Source: Nocardioides sp. (GTDB taxonomy: Bacteria; Actinomycetota; Actinomycetes; Propionibacteriales; Nocardioidaceae). Taken from it: a stretch of DNA of 8,119 nt. A model generated the notes under the pieces. It was not told the DNA's origin, ran no database searches, and saw only the letters and a list, made by a program, of their open reading frames with translations. The translations under genes were made by a program, and so were the position numbers. This document shows positions 1 through 5,927 of this stretch, piece by piece. The stretch covers positions 1 to 8,119 of the forward strand of contig JAJPEO010000274.1 of assembly GCA_021166815.1 (NCBI GenBank), read 5' to 3'. Numbering within the stretch: position 1 is the stretch's first letter; each line of letters begins with the position of its first letter.

Positions 1-336
1 GACGCCGCCAAGGTCGGGATCAAGGACAACGACTGGATCGAGATGGTCAACCGCAACGGCGTGGTGGCCGCCCGGGCGATCGTGAGCCACCGGATGCCCG
101 AGGGCACGGTCTACATGCACCACGCCCAGGACCGCCTGGTCGACGTGCCCCGTACCGAGCGCGACGGCAAGCGGGGCGGCATCCACAACAGCCTCACCCG
201 GGTGGTGCTCAAGCCCAACCACCTGGTCGGCGGCTACGCCCAGCTGGCGTACTTCTTCAACTACATCGGACCGATCGGCAACAACCGCGACGAGGTCACG
301 ATGATCCGCAAGCGGACCGCTCCGGTCGAGTACTGA
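1..336 (+). CDS. narG: Respiratory nitrate reductase alpha subunit NarG, C-terminal end (5' truncated by window)
   Basis: Frame 1 is open from the first base to a TGA at 334-336 and gives the last 111 residues. The segment reads like the C-terminus of membrane-bound NarG: a run like NRNGVVAARAIVSHRMPEG, then the RGGIHNSLTRVVLKPNHLVGG block, then AQLAYFFNYIGPIGNNRDEV and a short basic tail. In the family this is the molybdopterin-dinucleotide-binding domain at the end of a roughly 1,200-residue catalytic subunit. NarG reduces nitrate to nitrite at a Mo-bisMGD centre on the cytoplasmic face. The tail ends soon after the conserved IRK, shorter than the E. coli protein. The catalytic residues and the N-terminal FeS cluster lie outside the window. 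narH follows 18 bases downstream with its own ribosome site, so the two are cotranscribed. The identification is firm from both the sequence motifs and the narHJI context. Confidence 0.97.
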   Translation, partial: DAAKVGIKDNDWIEMVNRNGVVAARAIVSHRMPEGTVYMHHAQDRLVDVPRTERDGKRGGIHNSLTRVVLKPNHLVGGYAQLAYFFNYIGPIGNNRDEVTMIRKRTAPVEY

Positions 337-354
337 GCAGGGAAGGCAGACATC

Positions 355-1998
355 ATGCGCGTGATGGCTCAGATGGCCATGGTCATGAACCTCGACAAGT
401 GCATCGGGTGCCACACCTGCTCGGTGACCTGCAAGCAGGCGTGGACCAACCGCGCCGGCACCGAGTACGTCTGGTTCAACAATGTCGAGACCCGTCCGGG
501 CCTGGGCTACCCCCGCGGGTACGAGGACCAGGACACGTGGCAGGGCGGCTGGGTCCGCAAGCCCAACGGGCGGCTGGAGCTCAAGGCGGGCGGACGCTGG
601 AAGAAGCTCTTCACGATCTTCTCCAACCCCAAGATGCCCTCGATCCAGGACTACTACGAGCCCTGGACCTACGACTACGAGACGCTGCTCAACTCCCCGC
701 AGACCGACACGTTCCCCGTCGCTCGGCCCAAGTCGCTGCTCTCCGGCAAGGACATGCAGGTGCAGTGGTCGGCCAACTGGGACGACGACCTCGGCGGGTC
801 GCAGGAGCACGCCGTGCGCGACGAGATGCTCAAGGGCATCGAGGACAAGGTCAAGCTCGAGTTCGAGCAGACCTTCATGTTCTACCTCCCGCGCATCTGC
901 GAGCACTGCCTCAACCCCTCGTGCGCGGCGTCGTGCCCCTCGGGCGCGATCTACAAGCGCGAGGAGGACGGCATCGTCCTGGTCGACCAGGACCGCTGCC
1001 GCGGCTGGCGCATGTGCGTCTCGGGCTGCCCCTACAAGAAGGTCTACTTCAACCACAAGACCGGCAAGGCCGAGAAGTGCACCTTCTGCTACCCCCGCAT
1101 CGAGGTCGGCATCCCGACCGTGTGCGCGGAGACCTGCGTGGGCCGACTGCGCTACATCGGCCTGATGCTCTACGACGCAGACCGCGTGCTCGAGGCGGCC
1201 GCGGTCGAGGACGAGCACGACCTCTACGAGGCCCAGCGCTCGGTGTTCCTCGACCCGCGTGACCCCGAGGTGGAGCGGGCCGCGCTCGCGGCCGGCATCG
1301 CCCCCGACTGGATCGAGGCCGCCAAGAAGTCGCCGGTGCTGCGCCTGATCAACGACTACAAGGTCGCCCTGCCGCTGCACCCGGAGTACCGCACCATGCC
1401 GATGGTCTGGTACATCCCGCCGCTGTCGCCGGTCGTCGACGTCATCAAGGAGACCGGTCACGACGCCGAGGACCGTGGCAACCTCTTCGCCGCGATCGAG
1501 GCGCTGCGGATCCCGGTCGAGTACCTCGCCAACCTGTTCACCGCCGGTGACGTGGAGCCGGTCAACGACGTGCTCCGCAAGCTCGCGGCGATGCGCTCCT
1601 ACATGCGCGACATCAACCTCGGGCGAGACACCGACGAGTCCATCCCCGAGGCGGTCGGCATGACCGGCGAGGAGATGTACGAGATGTTCCGCCTGCTCGC
1701 GATCGCCAAGTACGCCGACCGCTACGTCATCCCCACGGCGCACGCCGAGCAGGCGCACGCCCTGGAGGAGCTGGCCACGGACTGCCCGGTGTCGTCGTAC
1801 GACGACAACGACATGTACTTCGGCGAGGGGTCTGGGCCACTCACTCCGGTGGCGGTGGAGAACTTCGAGATGCTGCGGCGGCGCCAGACCACCGACACCG
1901 TCGCCGCACCGCCGGAGAAGTCACGCCGGGTCAACCTGCTCAACTGGGACGGCCGCGGCACGCCGGAGGGGCTGTTCCCGCCCAAGGACGGTGCGTGA
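355..1998 (+). CDS. narH: Respiratory nitrate reductase beta subunit NarH (Fe-S electron-transfer subunit)
   Basis: This 547-residue protein carries electrons from NarI hemes to the NarG molybdenum centre. All Fe-S ligands are visible: C16, C19, C22, C26 (CIGCHTCSVTC); C182, C185, C190, C194; C215, C221, C225; and C242, C245, C257, C261. In the third group the position expected to be Cys is W218 (CRGWRMC). That Trp is the normal NarH signature and gives a [3Fe-4S] cluster beside three [4Fe-4S] clusters. The ATG at 355 is chosen because GGGAAGG (340-346) sits 8 bases upstream and because the start MRVMAQMAMVMNLDKC aligns with the start of known NarH proteins; an ATG at 364 is the alternative. 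The protein is somewhat longer than E. coli NarH (about 510 residues), with an extra acidic, Pro-rich tail. The stop overlaps the start of narJ in TGATG, implying translational coupling. It acts on the cytoplasmic side of the membrane. Confidence 0.98.
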   Translation: MRVMAQMAMVMNLDKCIGCHTCSVTCKQAWTNRAGTEYVWFNNVETRPGLGYPRGYEDQDTWQGGWVRKPNGRLELKAGGRWKKLFTIFSNPKMPSIQDYYEPWTYDYETLLNSPQTDTFPVARPKSLLSGKDMQVQWSANWDDDLGGSQEHAVRDEMLKGIEDKVKLEFEQTFMFYLPRICEHCLNPSCAASCPSGAIYKREEDGIVLVDQDRCRGWRMCVSGCPYKKVYFNHKTGKAEKCTFCYPRIEVGIPTVCAETCVGRLRYIGLMLYDADRVLEAAAVEDEHDLYEAQRSVFLDPRDPEVERAALAAGIAPDWIEAAKKSPVLRLINDYKVALPLHPEYRTMPMVWYIPPLSPVVDVIKETGHDAEDRGNLFAAIEALRIPVEYLANLFTAGDVEPVNDVLRKLAAMRSYMRDINLGRDTDESIPEAVGMTGEEMYEMFRLLAIAKYADRYVIPTAHAEQAHALEELATDCPVSSYDDNDMYFGEGSGPLTPVAVENFEMLRRRQTTDTVAAPPEKSRRVNLLNWDGRGTPEGLFPPKDGA

Positions 1999-2678
1999 TG
2001 TTCCGCCTCTCGCGCAAGCACACGCGCCCGGCCGCAGCCGTGCCGGTGTGGGCGGCGGCGTCGGCGCTGCTCGACTACCCCACGGCCGAGCTGCTGGCCA
2101 GCCTCGACGACCTCGAGGCCCTGGTGCCTGACAACGCGGACCTGGCTCCGCTCTTCGCCCACCTGCGCGCCCACGACCTGCAGGACCTGCAGGTGCAGTA
2201 CGTCGAGACCTTCGACCACACCCGCAAGTGCGCCCTGTACCTCACCTACTTCGCCTACGGCGACACCCGTCGCCGCGGCGTCGCGCTGGTGCAGTTCAAG
2301 CAGGCCTACCGCAAGGCCGGGGTGGAGTGGGACGACGACTCCGGTGAGCTGCCCGACCACCTGTGCGGTGTCCTGCAGTTCGGTGCGACCGTCGATCCCG
2401 ACGGCGCGTGGCGACTGCTCAACGACCACCGTGCGGGCCTGGAGATGCTGCGCCTGGCCCTGATCGGCTGGCGCAACGACGATGGCTCCACCGGCTCGCC
2501 CTGGGCGGGCGCCCTGCGTGCGGTGTGCGCGACGCTGCCCGTGCTGCAGGGTGAGGAGGAGGACGCGGTCCGCCGCCTCGTCGAGCAGGGGCCGCCGGCC
2601 GAGCAGGTCGGCCTCGAAGGCTACGGCACCGACCCCCTGATCGCCCCCGCCCGCATCCCCGTAGGAGCGCCGCAGTGA
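1998..2678 (+). CDS. narJ: Nitrate reductase assembly chaperone NarJ
   Basis: This 226-residue soluble protein is of the NarJ/TorD-like chaperone family, which holds apo-NarGH for molybdenum cofactor insertion before membrane attachment and is not part of the final enzyme. Recognisable blocks are YVETFDHTRKCALYLTYF (about 68-85), a GDTRRRG block (about 88-94) and ELPDHL (117-122), the hallmark short motif of the family. The ATG at 1998 overlaps the narH stop by one base (TGATG), and AAGGA (1984-1988) lies 9 bases upstream. A GTG one codon earlier (1995) is an equally in-frame alternative and would add one residue. The 3' end overlaps narI by four bases. The gene order G-H-J-I confirms the assignment. 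Confidence 0.95.
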   Translation: MFRLSRKHTRPAAAVPVWAAASALLDYPTAELLASLDDLEALVPDNADLAPLFAHLRAHDLQDLQVQYVETFDHTRKCALYLTYFAYGDTRRRGVALVQFKQAYRKAGVEWDDDSGELPDHLCGVLQFGATVDPDGAWRLLNDHRAGLEMLRLALIGWRNDDGSTGSPWAGALRAVCATLPVLQGEEEDAVRRLVEQGPPAEQVGLEGYGTDPLIAPARIPVGAPQ

Positions 2679-3400
2679 ACACCTTCCTCTGGGTCATCGT
2701 CCCGTACCTGTGCCTGGCGGTCTTCGTCGTGGGCCACATCTGGCGCTACCGCTACGACAAGTTCGGCTGGACGACGCGCTCGTCCCAGCTCTACGAGGAC
2801 CGGCTGCTGCGCCTGGGCTCGCCACTGTTCCACTTCGGCATGCTCGGCGCCGTCGGCGGCCACGTCGTCGGACTCCTGCTGCCGCAGTCGTGGACCGACG
2901 CCGTCGGCATCTCCGACGCGGCCTACCACTGGGGCGCCGTCCTCGGCGGCCTCGCCGCGGGCGTCATGCTCGTGGTGGGCATGGCCATCCTCATCTACCG
3001 CCGCCGCACCGTCGGGCCCGTCTTCTCGGCCACGACGCCGATGGACAAGGTGATGTACGCCGTGCTGGGCGTCGTCGTCCTCCTCGGCATGTGGAACACC
3101 GTGCTCGGCGCCTCGGGCCTGGAGCACTACAACTACCGCGAGGGCGTCTCGGTCTGGTACCGCTCGTTCCTCGCCTTCCAGCCGCAGCCCGAGCTGATGG
3201 CCGAGGCCCCGATCGGGTTCAAGCTCCACGCGCTCTCGGCGTTCGTGCTGTTCGCTCTGTGGCCCTTCACCAGGCTGGTGCACGTGTTCTCCGCGCCGGT
3301 CGGCTACGTCACCCGCCCCTACATCGTCTACCGCTCGCGCGACGAGCGTCCCCTGGGCAACGCCGCCCCCCGCCGCGGTTGGGACCGCGTCGGCAGCTGA
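2675..3400 (+). CDS. narI: Respiratory nitrate reductase gamma subunit NarI (cytochrome b)
   Basis: This 241-residue integral membrane subunit oxidises menaquinol and passes electrons through two b-type hemes to NarH. Five hydrophobic segments can be seen, at about residues 3-22, 50-70, 85-108, 125-145 and 184-205, matching the five-helix NarI fold. The four heme ligands are in place with family spacing: H53 and H63 (10 apart) and H185 and H203 (18 apart), corresponding to H56/H66 and H187/H205 of E. coli NarI. Translation starts at GTG 2675 inside the narJ stop (GTGA overlap); AGGAG (2663-2667) upstream supports this start. The C-terminal tail is basic and hydrophilic. The stop is separated by one base from the next ATG, so the following hemerythrin-like gene is probably translated from the same message. 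Confidence 0.97.
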   Translation: MNTFLWVIVPYLCLAVFVVGHIWRYRYDKFGWTTRSSQLYEDRLLRLGSPLFHFGMLGAVGGHVVGLLLPQSWTDAVGISDAAYHWGAVLGGLAAGVMLVVGMAILIYRRRTVGPVFSATTPMDKVMYAVLGVVVLLGMWNTVLGASGLEHYNYREGVSVWYRSFLAFQPQPELMAEAPIGFKLHALSAFVLFALWPFTRLVHVFSAPVGYVTRPYIVYRSRDERPLGNAAPRRGWDRVGS

Positions 3401-3401
3401 C

Positions 3402-3872
3402 ATGTGCCACTACTGCGGTTGTCGCCAGATCCCGCTGATCCGCGACTACATCGCCGAGCACGACCGGTCGCTCGACCACGGCGACCGGGCGTTGCGGGCG
3501 ATCTCCACCGGTGACTTCGACGAGGCGGCCGAGCAGGTGCGGCTGATGCACGCCGAGCTCCTCGCGCACTGGCGGGGGGAGGAGGACGGCGTCTTCGCCG
3601 TGCTGATGGAGGAGGAGCTCTACCGCGAGCACATCGAGCCGCTGATGGCCGAGCACCGTGAGCTCGACGCCCTGCTCGCACGGCTGGACGTGCGCGACCC
3701 GGGGGACCAGGCGCTGCTGGCCGCCCAGGTGGAGGAGCTGAAGGCCCACATCTCCAAGGAGGAGGACGGCATCTTCCCCGTCACCCTCACCGAGCTGAGC
3801 GGACCCGAGTGGGACCGCGCCATCGGCGCCTGGCAGGCCGCCCACCCCGGGCAGGAGCTCATCGCGGACTGA
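3402..3872 (+). CDS. Hemerythrin-like (HHE) cation-binding protein with N-terminal CxxCxC, nar-linked
   Basis: This 156-residue, strongly acidic, soluble helical protein has two HHE-type repeats. Likely diiron ligands are H20 and then H56-x3-E60 in the first repeat, and H85 and then H116-x3-E120 in the second. The two halves carry near-identical motifs, HWRGEEDGVF (56-65) and HISKEEDGIF (116-125), which expose the internal duplication. Extra histidines are H26, H50 and H77. The N-terminus is unusual: C2, C5 and C7 in MCHYCGCR. Hemerythrin-domain proteins bind O2 or NO or handle iron; YtfE/RIC proteins, which repair Fe-S clusters after nitrosative stress, also combine an N-terminal Cys region with a hemerythrin fold. 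The ATG lies one base after the narI stop, with no good Shine-Dalgarno, suggesting coupled translation within the nar operon. I infer a role in protecting or repairing the iron-sulfur-rich nitrate reductase, or in sensing O2/NO. The family call is firm; the role is not. Confidence 0.85.
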   Translation: MCHYCGCRQIPLIRDYIAEHDRSLDHGDRALRAISTGDFDEAAEQVRLMHAELLAHWRGEEDGVFAVLMEEELYREHIEPLMAEHRELDALLARLDVRDPGDQALLAAQVEELKAHISKEEDGIFPVTLTELSGPEWDRAIGAWQAAHPGQELIAD

Positions 3873-3879
3873 GGGGCGG

Positions 3880-4497
3880 TCAGAACACGCCGGCGGGGCG
3901 GAACTGCACCGAGATGCGCGGCCCGGCATGGGCGACCTTGGGCACCGCGTGCTCCCACGTGCGCTGGCAGGACCCGCCCATGACGACCAGGTCGCCATGG
4001 CCCATCGTGATCGCGATCGACTCCCCGCCGCCGCGGGGCCGCAGCAGCAGCCGGCGGGGGTCGCCCACGCTGACGATCGCGACCATGGTGTCCTGGATGC
4101 GGCCGCGCCCGATCGTGTCGCCGTGCCAGGCCACCGAGTCCTGGCCCGTGCGGTAGTAGCAGCAGCCCGCGGTGACGAACGGCTCGCCCAGCTCGGGCAG
4201 GTAGTGGGCGCTCAGGGCGGTCCGGGCGCTGGTGAGGACGGCGTGGGGGAGCGCCTCGCCGGCGTGGAACGTGTGCACCAGGCGCGGCACGTCGACGACC
4301 CGGTCGTACATCTCGCGGCGCTCCGCGCGCCACGGCACGTCCGTGACGAGGGAGTCGAACACGCCGTCCGGGGCGGCGAGCCAGTCGCGCTGCACGTCGA
4401 CCCACGCCCCGTCTCCCAAGGTGTGGCGTACGGGTGCCAGGGCTGCCAGTGCGCCGGCGTCGGGAGCCGAGGCGAAGAGCGTGGACTGGAAATCCAT
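3880..4497 (-). CDS. alkB: AlkB-family 2-oxoglutarate/Fe(II)-dependent dioxygenase
   Basis: This 205-residue protein matches the actinobacterial AlkB family. AlkB enzymes remove methyl adducts such as 1-methyladenine and 3-methylcytosine from nucleic acid by oxidative demethylation. The iron triad is H125-x-D127 (in DSVAWHGDTIGRG) and H183 (in RTWEHAVPK). R194 and R200, six apart in PRISVQFRP, correspond to the 2-oxoglutarate-binding and second conserved arginines of E. coli AlkB. A Gly/Arg-rich strand (RPRGGGES) lies between. The ATG at 4497 is preferred over a GTG at 4527. A TATGCT -10 box ends exactly six bases before the ATG, giving a leaderless transcript, and the GTG lies inside a probable LexA box. 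The stop is only 7 bases from the stop of the convergent hemerythrin gene, leaving no room for a terminator between them. The motifs make the family certain; the substrate is inferred. Confidence 0.93.
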   Translation of the reverse strand: MDFQSTLFASAPDAGALAALAPVRHTLGDGAWVDVQRDWLAAPDGVFDSLVTDVPWRAERREMYDRVVDVPRLVHTFHAGEALPHAVLTSARTALSAHYLPELGEPFVTAGCCYYRTGQDSVAWHGDTIGRGRIQDTMVAIVSVGDPRRLLLRPRGGGESIAITMGHGDLVVMGGSCQRTWEHAVPKVAHAGPRISVQFRPAGVF

Positions 4498-4503
4498 GCC
4501 CCC

Positions 4504-4509
4504 AGCATA
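4504..4509 (-). promoter_or_regulatory. -10 box of a leaderless alkB promoter
   Basis: On the minus strand TATGCT (TANNNT type) is followed by GGGGGC and then the ATG at 4497. This spacing would start the transcript at or next to the A of the start codon. No convincing -35 hexamer is seen 16-19 bases further upstream; that space is taken by the candidate LexA box. Confidence 0.6.
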
Positions 4510-4519
4510 GCCCTCGGGA

Positions 4520-4535
4520 TCGAACACCTGTGCGA
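4520..4535. promoter_or_regulatory. Candidate LexA (SOS) box upstream of alkB
   Basis: The plus strand reads TCGAACACCTGTGCGA. Against the mycobacterial/actinobacterial SOS consensus TCGAAC-N4-GTTCGA, 11 of the 12 arm bases match; the only mismatch is G for T in the second arm. It lies 22-38 bases upstream of the alkB start and covers the region where the -35 element should be, a sensible place for a repressor. It is about 25 bases from the -35 of the divergent dadA-like gene, so it probably affects alkB only. Binding by LexA is inferred from the consensus. Confidence 0.6.
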
Positions 4536-4559
4536 TTGCTGACCGATGGGTCGGGTCGC

Positions 4560-4589
4560 GTCACACCTGTCGGGGCGCGGGTCTATGGT
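4560..4589 (+). promoter_or_regulatory. Promoter of the dadA-like gene (leaderless)
   Basis: GTCACA (4560-4565, four of six matches to TTGACA), an 18-base spacer and TATGGT (4584-4589) form a plausible housekeeping-type promoter. Seven bases after the -10 box lies GTG 4597, so the transcript would start at or next to the start codon. Confidence 0.6.
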
Positions 4590-4613
4590 GTGCGCTGTGA
4601 CACAGCACACACC
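4587..4613. promoter_or_regulatory. 27-bp near-perfect palindrome, probable operator of the dadA-like gene
   Basis: Two 13-base arms, GGTGTGCGCTGTG (4587-4599) and CACAGCACACACC (4601-4613), flank a central A at 4600. Twelve of the thirteen base pairs are symmetric; the only break is C4593 opposite A4607. The inner GCTGTG-A-CACAGC is perfect. The element covers the last half of the -10 box, the predicted transcription start and codons 1-5, so a protein bound there would block initiation. A one-base centre is too tight for an RNA hairpin loop, which argues for a DNA-binding dimer. The regulator is unknown; the GntR-type gene at 5928 is the nearest candidate, but no copy of this site is seen before that gene. 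Confidence 0.75.
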
Positions 4614-5835
4614 TCCCAAGCGGGTCGCGATCGTCGGTGCGGGCATGGTCGGTCTGGCCACCGCGTGGTTCCTCCAGGAGGAGGGCGTCGAGGTCACGGT
4701 GCTCGACCGCACCGGCGTCGCCGCAGGCTCCTCGTGGGGCAACGCCGGGTGGCTCACCCCCGGCCTCGCGACGCCGCTGCCGGAGCCGGCGGTGCTCAAG
4801 TACGGCATCCGGGCGGTCGTCAGCCCGGCCTCCCCGGTCTACGTCCCGATCTCGACCAACCGGCGCCTGCTCAGCTTCCTGGTGCGCTTCGCGCGCAACT
4901 CCACGATGCCGCGCTGGCGCCAGGCGATGAGCGCGCTGGTGCCCATCAACTCCCTCGCCCTCGAGGCGTTCGACCGGCTCGCCGACGGCGGTGTCGGGGG
5001 AGCGGTCCACGAGGCCCACTCGTTCATCGCTGCGTACCGCACGCCCGAGGAGCGCGAGGTCCTGCTCGACGAGATCAAGCACATCAAGGCCAGCGGACAG
5101 CCGCTGGACTACGACATCCTCACCGGCGACGAGGCGCGCGCGGTGGAGCCGTCGCTCTCGCCGGCCATCGGCGCCGGCATCCGCCTGCACGGCCAGCGCT
5201 ACATCACGCCGAGCGACTACGTCGAGTCGCTCGCCGAGGCGGTCCGGCAGCGGGGCTGCCGCATCGTCAGCGGGGTGCAGGTCGGGACGATCAAGGACCG
5301 GGGCACGCAGGTCCAGGTCGCGGGCGAGACCTACGACGCGGTGGTGATCGCCACCGGCGCGTGGCTCAACGACCTGGCGCGGCCCTTCGGCGTCTCGTTG
5401 CCGGTCCAGGCCGGACGGGGCTACAGCTTCACCATCCCGATCGAGCACGTGCCCACCGGGCCGGTCTACTTCCCGGCGCAGCGTGTGGCCTGCACGCCTG
5501 CCGGTGACCGGCTCCGCGTCGCGGGGATGATGGAGTTCCGTCCCGCTGACGCGGCCCTCGACACCCGTCGCATCGAGGCGATCGTCGACGCGGCCCGGCC
5601 GCTGCTGCGCGGGGCCGAGCTGGGCTCGCGTCGCGACGAGTGGGTGGGTGCCCGCCCGTGCACCCCCGACGGCCTGCCCCTGATCGGCGCCACGAAGTCG
5701 CCCCGGGTGTTCGTCGCCGGAGGCCACGGCATGTGGGGCATCACCCTGGGGCCCGCGACCGGCGACCTCCTGGCCCGGGCGATGCTCACCGGCGCGACCC
5801 CCGCCGAGCTGAGGCCTTTCGCCCCCCTGCGGTGA
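4597..5835 (+). CDS. FAD-dependent D-amino acid dehydrogenase-like (DadA/DAO family) oxidoreductase
   Basis: This 412-residue flavoprotein has an N-terminal Rossmann motif VAIVGAGMVGLATA (G14, G16, G19) followed by the acidic strand end VTVLDR that holds the FAD ribose. SSWGNAGWLTPG follows, typical of DadA-like members of the DAO family. Further on are the ATGAWLNDLARPFG segment (the internal FAD-binding VVIATGAW), an RPCTPDGLPLIG block and a C-terminal GGHGMWGITLGPATG (H377) that closes the FAD site. The family oxidatively deaminates D-amino acids or related amines to oxo-acids, passing electrons to the respiratory chain or O2. No signal peptide or membrane helix is evident. The GTG at 4597 is chosen because of the leaderless promoter geometry; ATG 4585 and GTG 4588 are in-frame alternatives but fall inside the -10 box. 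A GntR-type regulator follows after 92 bases. The family is clear; the substrate (D-amino acid, sarcosine or another amine) cannot be read from sequence. Confidence 0.88.
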   Translation: MTQHTPPKRVAIVGAGMVGLATAWFLQEEGVEVTVLDRTGVAAGSSWGNAGWLTPGLATPLPEPAVLKYGIRAVVSPASPVYVPISTNRRLLSFLVRFARNSTMPRWRQAMSALVPINSLALEAFDRLADGGVGGAVHEAHSFIAAYRTPEEREVLLDEIKHIKASGQPLDYDILTGDEARAVEPSLSPAIGAGIRLHGQRYITPSDYVESLAEAVRQRGCRIVSGVQVGTIKDRGTQVQVAGETYDAVVIATGAWLNDLARPFGVSLPVQAGRGYSFTIPIEHVPTGPVYFPAQRVACTPAGDRLRVAGMMEFRPADAALDTRRIEAIVDAARPLLRGAELGSRRDEWVGARPCTPDGLPLIGATKSPRVFVAGGHGMWGITLGPATGDLLARAMLTGATPAELRPFAPLR

Positions 5836-5857
5836 CGGCGGCACGCGATCGAAGATT

Positions 5858-5886
5858 TCCTCAAGCGTTGGCGCGAGAATCCTCAA
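5858..5886. repeat. Pair of TCCTCAA direct repeats upstream of the GntR gene
   Basis: TCCTCAA occurs at 5858-5864 and again at 5880-5886. The start-to-start distance is 22 bases, about two helical turns, so both copies face the same side of DNA. They sit in an AT-richer pocket between the dadA-like stop and the GntR promoter. They could be activator or repressor half-sites, or chance. Confidence 0.3.
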
Positions 5887-5894
5887 TTGACCCG

Positions 5895-5916
5895 TAGGGG
5901 TGAGAAGCGGCCCCTA
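5895..5916. promoter_or_regulatory. TAGGGG/CCCCTA inverted repeat at the GntR promoter
   Basis: TAGGGG (5895-5900) and CCCCTA (5911-5916) are perfect 6-base inverted arms around a 10-base centre. The right arm overlaps the first bases of the -10 box. The position would suit autoregulation by the GntR-type protein, but the arms are short and no second copy is seen in the window. Confidence 0.35.
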
Positions 5917-5920
5917 GCCT
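5915..5920 (+). promoter_or_regulatory. -10 box of a leaderless promoter for the GntR gene
   Basis: TAGCCT (TANNNT type) is followed by the seven bases GTGGCGG and then GTG 5928, the same geometry as the other leaderless starts in this window. TTGACC at 5887-5892 is a good -35 sequence but its 22-base spacer is too long, so the -35 is uncertain. The box suggests the regulator can be expressed separately from the dadA-like gene. Confidence 0.5.
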
Positions 5921-5927
5921 GTGGCGG

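Noticed and set aside
1003..1011. Missing Cys (Trp218) in the third Fe-S motif of NarH
   Set aside because: CRGWRMC is the normal NarH sequence that yields a [3Fe-4S] cluster; it is not a defect.
2621..3403. Minus-strand open frame of 260 codons opposite narI
   Set aside because: NarI is certain from its heme ligands and helices. The reverse frame is low-complexity and charged, and no ribosome site or family motif is visible.
3873..3879. Terminator between the hemerythrin gene and alkB
   Set aside because: The gap is only 7 bases and I could find no convincing hairpin with a T-tract at the gene ends.
4498..4527. GTG at 4527 as the alkB start, adding 10 residues
   Set aside because: It would put the start codon inside the LexA-type box and upstream of the -10 box; the added residues do not resemble the family N-terminus.
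3928..4542. Plus-strand open frame of 204 codons opposite alkB
   Set aside because: It is a shadow of the AlkB-family gene, whose HxD...H iron ligands and paired arginines are intact on the other strand.
4561..5886. Long minus-strand open frame of 441 codons opposite the dadA-like gene
   Set aside because: It is the high-GC antisense shadow of a gene with a complete, recognisable FAD-binding fold. Its translation is rich in Arg, Gly, Asp and Ala without any motif.
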